Source: Sphingobacteriales bacterium
Lineage (GTDB): Bacteria > Bacteroidota > Bacteroidia > Sphingobacteriales > Sphingobacteriaceae
Reading direction: 5' to 3'
Length of the DNA stretch: 32,752 bases
NCBI GenBank assembly: GCA_013298995.1
Contig: JAAFJW010000021.1
Span: 1 to 32,752 of the forward strand
Both the position numbers and the translations under genes were made by a program. Below, one piece after another: positions 15,669-23,679 of this stretch (positions are counted from its first letter, which is position 1; each line of letters opens with the position of its first letter). The notes below the pieces were generated by a model, which saw only the letters and a list, made by a program, of their open reading frames with translations, was not told the DNA's origin and made no database searches.

Positions 15669-18137
15669 ATGAGCATTTTCGATCCATTCGATTTTAACAC
15701 AGTAGCACCATTGATAAACGAAGACACAGAATTTTTCCCTTTAATGTCGCCCGAAGACGAAGAGGAAATGAACAACGAACAAACCCCCGAAATACTGGCC
15801 ATATTGCCATTACGCAATACCGTATTGTTTCCGGGTGTGGTAATACCTATAACCGTAGGTCGCGATAAATCAATAAAGTTGATAAAAGATGCCTATAGGG
15901 GCAAAAAAATAATTGGCGTAGTTGCACAAACCGATATAAATACCGAAGACCCTAACTTTAACCAATTAAATAAAGTAGGCACTTTAGCTGTAATTATAAA
16001 AATGCTACAGATGCCTGATGGCAATACTACGGTAATTATACAGGGAAAAAGCAGATTTAGGTTAGATGCCGAAGTACAGACCGAGCCTTATATGAAAGCG
16101 GCTGTTTCTAAATTTGAAGAAGTACGCCCAAAGATGGATAAGGAGTTTAAAGCCTTGGTATCATCGGTTAAAGAATTGTCTATTCAAATTATACAATATT
16201 CGCCCAATATCCCTTCAGATGCAGCCGTAGCCATCAAAAATATTGATAGTACCGCTTTTTTAATAAACTTTATATCATCCAACATGAATGCGGCTGTGGC
16301 CGATAAACAATTGCTATTAGAACAGCCCAACCTGCGTGAACGAGCCAGCATGGTATTGGTACATTTAAGTACCGAGTTACAACTATTAGAACTAAAAAAT
16401 AAAATCCAAAACCGTGTAAAAGTTGATTTAGATAAACAACAACGTGATTATTTTTTAAATCAACAAATTAAAACCATACAAGAAGAACTGGGCGGTAACT
16501 CGCCCGATATGGAGGCCGATAGCTTACGCAAACGAGCCAATGCCAAAAAATGGACTGCCGATACCAAAGAACATTTTTTAAAAGAAGTGGATAAGCTAGC
16601 CCGCATGAATCCGGCATCAGCCGATTACTCGGTACTAATAAATTATTTAGAAGTATTGGTTGAACTGCCGTGGCAACATTATAGCAAAGATAATTTCGAT
16701 TTACAACGGGCACAAAAAATATTAGAAAAAAACCATCATGGGATGGAAAAAGTAAAAAAACGGATTATCGAATACCTATCTGTTTTAAAACTTAAACACA
16801 ATATGAAAGCCCCAATATTGTGTTTGGTAGGCCCTCCTGGTGTAGGTAAAACATCGCTAGGGAAATCAATAGCCAAAGCCCTTGGCCGTAAATATGTGCG
16901 TATGGCATTAGGCGGTATGCGTGATGAAGCCGAAATACGTGGCCACCGCAAAACCTACATAGGCGCCATGCCGGGTAAAATTATTCAATCTATAAAAAAA
17001 GCAGGCACATCAAACCCAGTTTTTGTTTTAGATGAGATTGATAAAGTAGGTAACGACCACCGTGGCGACCCTTCATCGGCATTATTAGAGGTACTAGACC
17101 CCGAACAAAACAACGCATTTTCGGATCATTTTGTAGAGCTTGATTACGATTTATCCAACATTATGTTTATTGCTACCGCCAATAGCCTTAGCAGCATACA
17201 ACCCGCCTTGTTAGATAGGATGGAAATAATTGAGGTAAACGGTTACACCATCGAAGAAAAAACAGAAATTGCCAAAAAACATTTAATACCCAAGCAAAAA
17301 GAACAACACGGTTTAAAGGCTAAAGACATTGTTTTAAAACCCGCTATTATCGAAAACATTATCGAAAACTATACCCGCGAATCGGGCGTAAGGGCACTCG
17401 AAAAAACCATTGGCAGCCTAGTGCGTGGCGCAGCAACCAAAATTGCTATGGAAGTGGCTTATAACCCAACATTTACTCCCGAAGATGTGGTAACAACCCT
17501 AGGCGCACCCTATTACGATAAAGATTTTTACGAAGGTAACGATGTAGCTGGCGTAATTACTGGCCTAGCTTGGACACAAGTGGGCGGCGATATCTTATTT
17601 ATCGAAGCCAGCCTAAGCCCTGGCAAAGGTAAAATGACATTAACAGGTAACCTTGGCGATGTGATGAAAGAATCGGCAGTTATTGCAATGGCCTATATTA
17701 GGGCACATGCACATGCTTTAGGTATTGATTACCGAGTGATAGACCAATGGGATTTACACATACACGTACCCGCAGGCGCAACGCCCAAAGATGGCCCATC
17801 GGCAGGTATTACCATGCTATCGGCATTGGTATCGGCGTTTACGCAAAGGCAAGTAAAAGAAAAATTAGCCATGACAGGCGAAATTACCCTACGTGGCAAA
17901 GTATTACCCGTGGGCGGGATAAAAGAAAAAATATTAGCCGCCAAGCGGGCCAATATCAAAGACATTATTTTATCAAAAGCCAACGAAAAAGATATTAAAG
18001 AAATTAACGAAGATTATATAAAAGACCTTAATTTTCATTACGTTACCAATATGCTCGAAGTAATTGATTTGGCTTTGCTACAAAACAAAGTTAAAAACGC
18101 AGTGGAGATTGTTTACAGAGATGAAAGCATTAAATAA
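15669..18137 (+). CDS. lon: ATP-dependent protease Lon
   Basis: This 822-aa cytoplasmic AAA+ serine protease degrades misfolded and regulatory proteins. An N-terminal LON substrate-binding domain (about 40-245, beginning LAILPLRNTVLFPGVVIPITVGR) is followed by a coiled-coil linker (LDKQQRDYFLNQQIKTIQEELGG), an AAA+ module with Walker A GPPGVGKT, Walker B VFVLDEIDKVG and an arginine-rich sensor region, and the C-terminal protease domain. The catalytic dyad is Ser711 (in DGPSAGIT) and Lys754 (in GGIKEKILAA). The spacing of 43 residues equals that of the E. coli S679/K722 pair. Length and architecture are those of LonA. A terminator hairpin follows. Confidence 0.98.
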   Translation: MSIFDPFDFNTVAPLINEDTEFFPLMSPEDEEEMNNEQTPEILAILPLRNTVLFPGVVIPITVGRDKSIKLIKDAYRGKKIIGVVAQTDINTEDPNFNQLNKVGTLAVIIKMLQMPDGNTTVIIQGKSRFRLDAEVQTEPYMKAAVSKFEEVRPKMDKEFKALVSSVKELSIQIIQYSPNIPSDAAVAIKNIDSTAFLINFISSNMNAAVADKQLLLEQPNLRERASMVLVHLSTELQLLELKNKIQNRVKVDLDKQQRDYFLNQQIKTIQEELGGNSPDMEADSLRKRANAKKWTADTKEHFLKEVDKLARMNPASADYSVLINYLEVLVELPWQHYSKDNFDLQRAQKILEKNHHGMEKVKKRIIEYLSVLKLKHNMKAPILCLVGPPGVGKTSLGKSIAKALGRKYVRMALGGMRDEAEIRGHRKTYIGAMPGKIIQSIKKAGTSNPVFVLDEIDKVGNDHRGDPSSALLEVLDPEQNNAFSDHFVELDYDLSNIMFIATANSLSSIQPALLDRMEIIEVNGYTIEEKTEIAKKHLIPKQKEQHGLKAKDIVLKPAIIENIIENYTRESGVRALEKTIGSLVRGAATKIAMEVAYNPTFTPEDVVTTLGAPYYDKDFYEGNDVAGVITGLAWTQVGGDILFIEASLSPGKGKMTLTGNLGDVMKESAVIAMAYIRAHAHALGIDYRVIDQWDLHIHVPAGATPKDGPSAGITMLSALVSAFTQRQVKEKLAMTGEITLRGKVLPVGGIKEKILAAKRANIKDIILSKANEKDIKEINEDYIKDLNFHYVTNMLEVIDLALLQNKVKNAVEIVYRDESIK

Positions 18138-18208
18138 ATAGTTGCTGTTAATTTTTTGTGTGATTAAAATGTGTTTACTATAAAGTTCACCACGTTGTGA
18201 AACTTGGC

Positions 18209-18250
18209 AAATAGGTATTCGGAAACTTATTTCCAATAAACCTATTTTTT
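18209..18250 (+). terminator. intrinsic terminator after lon
   Basis: Outer arms AAATAGGT / ACCTATTT enclose an inner stem GGAAA / TTTCC and are followed by a short T-run. A smaller hairpin (TTCAC...GTGAA) lies just upstream at about 18185-18201. Direction and position fit lon transcription. Confidence 0.65.
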
Positions 18251-18395
18251 AAAATCACAACATAAAAACTATGCCTTACTTTACTCCATCCCATATTTTA
18301 CCTCCTCTTTCGTTCAATCCCAGCTTCGAAGGGCAAGAAGTACTTTTTTCTACAAATAATTTTGTTTACTACCAATATAAGTGTATTTTTCAGCC

Positions 18396-20984
18396 ATGTC
18401 AACGCTTATACCACAATCCACATCCAAAGAAGCCACATTTAAAAATGAGGTAACTACCAAATTCGACCTATACAACAGCCTGTTTTTAACCCTTCCGTTT
18501 TATCAAGTAAAAAAAACAGGGCTAGCATTGCCCTATTTTTTCGATCATTGCGAAGAGGGTATAAACAATAATATACGTCCCGATGAAATTATCGAATCGT
18601 TTTTTTCGCAACAAAACAATCGCACCAGCTTAAAAGAAAGCAACGATTTACTATTTAGATTTATACAATACATTGAGCGCCAAGTAGTACTGTTTGATGC
18701 CGTAGAAGATGCCGCATTTACAAAACTTAAAACAGGCGAAGAGGCAAGCTCGTTAAGCGTGTTAATGAACCAAGCAGTTGAAGATGATGAATTGTATAAA
18801 AAAATACAACAATGCCTGCAAGAGTTTAAACTGCGCTTGGTTTTTACCGCACATCCCACACAATTTTACCCCAGCACAGTATTAGGTATCGTAACCGATT
18901 TAACCGATGCCATCAAAGTAAACGATGTAAACGCCATCAATCTTTTGCTACAACAACTAGGCAAAACACCATTTTTCAATAAAAAAAAACCCACCCCAAT
19001 TGACGAAGCCATCAGCCTAAACTGGTACCTCGAAAACATATTGTACCAAACAGCATCCGATGTACATAAAAATTTGGAGCAATCATTCAAACTAAACCTA
19101 TCAAACCATAGCCTTATCGAACTAGGTTTTTGGCCAGGTGGCGATAGAGACGGCAATCCATTTGTAACTTCCGAAACCACCAAATACGTTTCCTCATTTT
19201 TGCGTCAAGCATTATTTCGTTGCTACTACCGCGATTTTAAATCCATGAAACGCCGCATCACCTTTAATGGCGTTGCCGAGCCTATGGCCATTTTAGAGAA
19301 AATGATTTACGAAAATGCTTATTCTACAGCGCAAGATGTTACCGATATTAAAGAAGCTCTTTTACAAAAATTACGCAAAATAAAAGACGTATTAATTACC
19401 CATCACGATGCCTTGTTTACAGGTATTGTTGATGATATGATATGGAAAGTAAAACTATTTGGTTGCCATTTTGCATCCTTAGATATTAGGCAAGATAGCC
19501 GCATTTTACGCACACTATTTAAAGATTGTGTAAGCCATCCGCAACTACAATCGGGCTTAAATGCCAACTATTTCGAACTTAGCGAGGCCGAAAAAATAGC
19601 CGCAATACCGCTTAATACTGCCGATTTTACCGCTTTCGCTGATTTCTCCGACCTAGGTAAAGATGCCCTCGAAGTAATACGGTTGATAAAAGATATGCAA
19701 CAAAACAATGGTAAACGAGCCTGCCACCGCTTTATCATCAGCAATTGCCAAAAAGCATCCGATGTACTACAACTTGTACAACTATTTTTATGGAGCGGCT
19801 GGCAAATGGACGAAATGGATATTGATTTTGTACCCCTTTTCGAAACCATCGACGACTTACACGAAGCCGACGAAATTATGGAAAGCCTATACCAGCACCC
19901 AGTGTATCAAAAACACTTAGAACGCCGTAAAAACAGGCAAGTAATTATGCTAGGCTTTAGCGATAGCACCAAAGATGGCGGCTACCTAATGGCCAATTAC
20001 TCGTTATATAATGCCAAAGCCAATCTAACCAACGTATCACGCAACAACAATATCGACCTTGCATTTTTTGATGGGAGAGGAGGCCCGCCCGCCCGTGGTG
20101 GAGGTAAAACGCACCGTTTTTATGCCTCTTTTGGTAAAGATGTAGCCAATAAACAAATACAAATAACGGTACAAGGACAAACCATTAGCTCGCATTACGG
20201 CACTTTTGAAAGCAGCACCAATAACATGGAGCAATTGATACATGCAGGCATCACATCGGCATTAAATAAGCAAGAATATGCTACCATGAATGCCGAAGAA
20301 AAACTACTTTTTAAAGATATGGCAACCGTAAGCTACCATTCGTTTGTAAACTTACGCAATAACCCCTTGTTTCTTAAATTTTTAGAAGTACAAAGCCCGC
20401 TTAAAATGCTATCCGAAATTAATATTAGCAGCAGGCCAGTAAAACGAAACTCCGATGCCGAACTTAAACTCGAAGACCTTAGGGCAATAAGTTTTGTAAC
20501 ATCGTGGGGGCAGTTAAAGCAAAATATTCCAGGATATTATGGGGTAGGCTCGGCCTTACAATCGGCCAAAGATGCAGGTAAATGGCAACAAGCCAAAGAT
20601 TTGTACAAATCATCAGGCTTTTTTAAAACCGTTATCGATAATTGTATGATGAGCATGACCAAAGCTGATTTTCGCCTTACCGCTTACCTAGCAGATGACG
20701 AAACCTTTGGCAATTTTTGGAAAATACTTAAACATGAATTCGACCTTACCCAATCTCTTATACTCGAATTAAGCGACACTAAAATACTGATGGAAAAATA
20801 CCCTATCGAACATGAATCAATCCTTGTACGCGAAAAAATTGTATTGCCATTGGTTATTATTCAGCGTTATGCCATTATTAAATCGTTAGAAAAAAACATC
20901 AGCGAAAGCGATAAAAATATTTACAACAAGCTTATTTTAAGAACACTGTATGGCATAGTAAATGCGGCCAGAAACTCGGCATAG
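18396..20984 (+). CDS. ppc: phosphoenolpyruvate carboxylase
   Basis: This 862-aa enzyme adds bicarbonate to phosphoenolpyruvate to give oxaloacetate, refilling the TCA cycle. Catalytic motifs seen: LVFTAHPTQFYPSTVLG (His153; the usual TAHPTE has Gln here), FWPGGDRDGNPFVT, LDIRQDSR, MLGFSDSTKDGGYLMANY and FFDGRGGPPARGGGKTH (the glycine-rich loop, usually FHGRGG). The C-terminus ends ARNSA in place of the typical RNTG. The ORF-track start is GTG at 18381; ATG at 18396 (MSTLIPQS) is preferred. It is close in length to the E. coli enzyme (883 aa), and all major catalytic loops remain, so it is expected to be active. Confidence 0.92.
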   Translation: MSTLIPQSTSKEATFKNEVTTKFDLYNSLFLTLPFYQVKKTGLALPYFFDHCEEGINNNIRPDEIIESFFSQQNNRTSLKESNDLLFRFIQYIERQVVLFDAVEDAAFTKLKTGEEASSLSVLMNQAVEDDELYKKIQQCLQEFKLRLVFTAHPTQFYPSTVLGIVTDLTDAIKVNDVNAINLLLQQLGKTPFFNKKKPTPIDEAISLNWYLENILYQTASDVHKNLEQSFKLNLSNHSLIELGFWPGGDRDGNPFVTSETTKYVSSFLRQALFRCYYRDFKSMKRRITFNGVAEPMAILEKMIYENAYSTAQDVTDIKEALLQKLRKIKDVLITHHDALFTGIVDDMIWKVKLFGCHFASLDIRQDSRILRTLFKDCVSHPQLQSGLNANYFELSEAEKIAAIPLNTADFTAFADFSDLGKDALEVIRLIKDMQQNNGKRACHRFIISNCQKASDVLQLVQLFLWSGWQMDEMDIDFVPLFETIDDLHEADEIMESLYQHPVYQKHLERRKNRQVIMLGFSDSTKDGGYLMANYSLYNAKANLTNVSRNNNIDLAFFDGRGGPPARGGGKTHRFYASFGKDVANKQIQITVQGQTISSHYGTFESSTNNMEQLIHAGITSALNKQEYATMNAEEKLLFKDMATVSYHSFVNLRNNPLFLKFLEVQSPLKMLSEINISSRPVKRNSDAELKLEDLRAISFVTSWGQLKQNIPGYYGVGSALQSAKDAGKWQQAKDLYKSSGFFKTVIDNCMMSMTKADFRLTAYLADDETFGNFWKILKHEFDLTQSLILELSDTKILMEKYPIEHESILVREKIVLPLVIIQRYAIIKSLEKNISESDKNIYNKLILRTLYGIVNAARNSA

Positions 20985-21114
20985 TATGTATCCTTTATCG
21001 TTTTCCAAAACTCTCCCTTTTAAGTGGAGTGGGCGATGCGCAAATGTGAAATTTTACAATTAGCTGCTAAAGTTTAGATATGTAATCAATTTTAAAGCTA
21101 CACAATCATTTACT

Positions 21115-21122
21115 TACCTTTG
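21115..21122 (+). promoter_or_regulatory. TACCTTTG -7 box of mnmE
   Basis: A perfect TAnnTTTG match ends five bases before the ATG at 21128, implying a leaderless or very short-leader transcript. No clear TTG -33. Confidence 0.45.
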
Positions 21123-21127
21123 CCACA

Positions 21128-22510
21128 ATGCAAAACCACAGCCAACATACTATTGTAGCCTTAGCCACCGCCGCTGGTGTGGGGGCTATTGCTGTTATTC
21201 GCCTTTCGGGGATTGATGCTATACACATTGCCAATAAAATTTTTACCAGCAAAAACCTCCAAAACCTGCCCTCGCATACCCTGCATTTTGGTACTATAAA
21301 AGACGGCAACTTGCTTATTGATGAAGTATTGCTTGCTTTATTTGTAGCACCACAATCGTACACCAAAGAAAATACAGTAGAAATAAGCTGCCATGGTTCG
21401 CCTTATATTATCGAAACTATTATTAAACTTTGTATAAAAAATGGTGCCCAAGCGGCAAAACCGGGTGAGTTTACGCTTCGGGCTTTCCTTAACGGGAGCT
21501 TAGATTTAAGCCAAGCCGAAGCCGTTGCCGATTTGATAGCTTCGGGTTCTAAATCATCGCACCAGTTGGCTTTACAGCAAATGCGGGGCGGTTTTTCGAG
21601 CGAATTAAAAAACCTACGAGAACAGTTGGTTTACTTTGCATCAATGATAGAGCTGGAGCTGGATTTTGGCGAAGAAGACGTAGAATTTGCCAATAGAGAG
21701 CAACTAAAAAACTTAATTCTAAACATTTCTAAAGTTATTGCCCGATTAATACAATCGTTTGAGATGGGAAATGTGATAAAAAACGGCGTACCCGTTGCCA
21801 TAGTGGGGAAACCCAATGTAGGCAAATCGACCTTATTAAACGCACTTTTAAACGAAGAACGGGCCATTGTATCGGAAATTGCAGGCACCACCCGCGATAC
21901 TATTGAAGATGAAATTACACTCGATGGCGTACGTTTTAGGTTTATTGATACCGCCGGCATACGCCAAACTACCGATATTATTGAAGCAAAAGGAGTTGAA
22001 CGTACTTTCGAAAAAATAAAACAAGCGGCTGTTGTGCTTTACCTTTTAGACCCAAGAGAAACTTCAGAGGCCGAGCTTACGCAGATTATTAGCAACTTGC
22101 AAAACTCAAACATCAATAATAGTAAATTGCTACTGGTTATTAATAAAGCTGATGATGAAACTGTTACGTCGGTTTCGCACACTTTTACCCATGCTAATAA
22201 TTTTATTTACATATCGGCCAAAGAAAAAATAAATATTGATGCATTGCAAAACGCTTTGCTAAAAGCAGGCAGCGTAAATACCATAAACCCCGATGAGGTA
22301 ATGGTAAGCAATATACGCCATTTAGAAGCCCTACAAAAAACCGAGGCCGCTTTAAATAACGTTTTACACGGCATTGATAACCCCGTAACCTCCGATTTTT
22401 TAGTTACCGATATTAAACAAGCCTTATATTTTATAGGCGAAATAACAGGCGAAATTACTACTGATGATTTGCTAGAGACTATATTTAGTAAGTTTTGTAT
22501 CGGAAAGTAG
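21128..22510 (+). CDS. mnmE: tRNA modification GTPase MnmE (TrmE)
   Basis: This 460-aa protein works with MnmG to install the (carboxymethyl)aminomethyl group at C5 of wobble U34 in certain tRNAs, using methylene-tetrahydrofolate or glycine. It has the N-terminal formyl-THF-binding-like domain (TIVALATAAGVGAIAVIRLSG), a helical domain, and an inserted G domain with G1 GKPNVGKS (227-234), G2 region IAGTTRDTIED, G3 DTAGI and G4 NKAD. The C-terminal Cys motif is FCIGK. Length is standard. mnmG is not in the window. Confidence 0.97.
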   Translation: MQNHSQHTIVALATAAGVGAIAVIRLSGIDAIHIANKIFTSKNLQNLPSHTLHFGTIKDGNLLIDEVLLALFVAPQSYTKENTVEISCHGSPYIIETIIKLCIKNGAQAAKPGEFTLRAFLNGSLDLSQAEAVADLIASGSKSSHQLALQQMRGGFSSELKNLREQLVYFASMIELELDFGEEDVEFANREQLKNLILNISKVIARLIQSFEMGNVIKNGVPVAIVGKPNVGKSTLLNALLNEERAIVSEIAGTTRDTIEDEITLDGVRFRFIDTAGIRQTTDIIEAKGVERTFEKIKQAAVVLYLLDPRETSEAELTQIISNLQNSNINNSKLLLVINKADDETVTSVSHTFTHANNFIYISAKEKINIDALQNALLKAGSVNTINPDEVMVSNIRHLEALQKTEAALNNVLHGIDNPVTSDFLVTDIKQALYFIGEITGEITTDDLLETIFSKFCIGK

Positions 22511-22562
22511 CTAAATTAGCGTATTCTATCACACATTTAAAAAGAATTACAAGCAATTTAAT

Positions 22563-23507
22563 ATGCCAGTAAAAATACCTAACAATCTTCCTGCAATAGA
22601 ACTTTTAAAAAGGGAGAATATATTTGTGATGAGCGATTTGAGAGCTGATAATCAGGATATTCGCCCAATGCGTGTTTTAATTTTAAATCTGATGCCTATC
22701 AAGATTACTGCTGAAACAGATTTTATTAGGTTGCTCTCAAATAATCCTTTGCAGGTTGAGGTAGAATTTTTAAGACTTAATTCTCATAAACCTAAAAATA
22801 CACCCGAAGCGCATTTAGAACTCTTTTATAAGGCTTTTTATGATATTAAAGCGAATTATTATGACGGAATGATTATTACAGGTGCACCTGTTGAGCTATT
22901 AGATTTTGAGGAAGTTACCTATTGGGAAGAAGTAACTCAGATTTTTGATTGGGCTCGAAAGCATGTTACCTCTACCATGTATATCTGTTGGGCTTCTCAG
23001 GCGGCTCTTTATCATTTTTATGGAATCCCTAAAAAGCCTTTAAACGATAAGTTATTTGGGGTTTTTAAACATACCGCAACAGAAAAAGGCAATCCTTTAT
23101 TTAGAGGTTTTGATGACGAGTTTTATATTCCGCATAGCAGGCATACTACTATTTTAAAAGCCGATATAGCAGAAAAGGAAGCGGTTGCTATTTTGTCGGA
23201 ATCGGAAGAGGCCGGAGTAGCCATTGCATCAAGCAGAGGTGGGCGAGAGTTTTATTTAACTGGCCATTCGGAATATTCGCCACTTACCCTTCATAACGAG
23301 TATCAAAGAGATGCGGATAAGGGATTAGATATTGCAATACCCAAAAACTACTATAAAAATGATGATCCTAAAAAAGCTCCATTGGTTTGTTGGACAGGCC
23401 ATGCAAATTTGTTGTTTAACAATTGGCTTAACTATTTCGTGTATCAAGAAACCCCTTACAATTTAAAGGATGTAGCGCATTTAGGTGAGCTAAAGGAAAG
23501 TAATTAG
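22563..23507 (+). CDS. metAA: homoserine O-acetyltransferase (MetA family)
   Basis: This 314-aa class-I-glutamine-amidotransferase-like enzyme acylates L-homoserine in methionine biosynthesis. The numbering coincides with E. coli MetA: catalytic Cys142 in ICWASQAAL, His235 and Glu237 in TGHSEYS. Residue 111 is Glu (TGAPVELLDF), whereas succinyl-CoA-using E. coli MetA has Gly there. Glu111 is the known determinant of acetyl-CoA preference, so the product is predicted to be O-acetylhomoserine. It starts 52 bp after mnmE. By eye its codon style (more GCT/GCG, TCT, CTC) differs from the genes to its left, hinting at a different origin. No SAM riboswitch was recognised upstream. Confidence 0.93.
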   Translation: MPVKIPNNLPAIELLKRENIFVMSDLRADNQDIRPMRVLILNLMPIKITAETDFIRLLSNNPLQVEVEFLRLNSHKPKNTPEAHLELFYKAFYDIKANYYDGMIITGAPVELLDFEEVTYWEEVTQIFDWARKHVTSTMYICWASQAALYHFYGIPKKPLNDKLFGVFKHTATEKGNPLFRGFDDEFYIPHSRHTTILKADIAEKEAVAILSESEEAGVAIASSRGGREFYLTGHSEYSPLTLHNEYQRDADKGLDIAIPKNYYKNDDPKKAPLVCWTGHANLLFNNWLNYFVYQETPYNLKDVAHLGELKESN

Positions 23508-23522
23508 AAAATATACTAAATT

Positions 23523-23555
23523 ACCGTTACTTCGAACGGAGTTGAATGGTTTTTT
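23523..23555 (+). terminator. possible weak terminator after metA
   Basis: ACCGTT and AATGGT can pair (one G.U) ahead of a T-run. An alternative inner stem CCGTT/AACGG with a six-base loop competes. The position 15 bp past the metA stop and just before the hsdR promoter fits a boundary between transcripts. Confidence 0.4.
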
Positions 23556-23631
23556 AACTAGAAAAGCATATTTCTAATTGAGAGATTAATAAGCATTTTT
23601 TGCTTCAATCCACCAAGTTAAAAAAAGCATA

Positions 23632-23662
23632 TTTGTTAAAATGTATAATTTTAGTTAATTTG
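23632..23662 (+). promoter_or_regulatory. Bacteroidetes-type promoter of hsdR
   Basis: TTTG (23632-23635) is followed after 19 bp by TTAATTTG (23655-23662), seven of eight matches to TAnnTTTG. Transcription would begin near 23666 and leave a leader of about 14 bases before the hsdR ATG at 23680. Spacing is ideal for the -33/-7 pair. Confidence 0.55.
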
Positions 23663-23679
23663 TTATCTTAAACTATAAT

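Noticed and set aside
18271-18453. 60-aa ORF between lon and ppc
   Set aside because: It overlaps the ppc start in another frame, is Pro/Phe/His-rich without domain pattern, and follows directly on the lon terminator.
22511-22562. SAM riboswitch before metA
   Set aside because: Only 52 bp separate mnmE and metA, and no SAM-I or SAM-II core pattern is present.
23562-23638. repeated AAAAGCATATTT words between metA and hsdR
   Set aside because: Twelve-base AT-rich repeats are expected by chance in this composition; the promoter and terminator candidates explain the region better.
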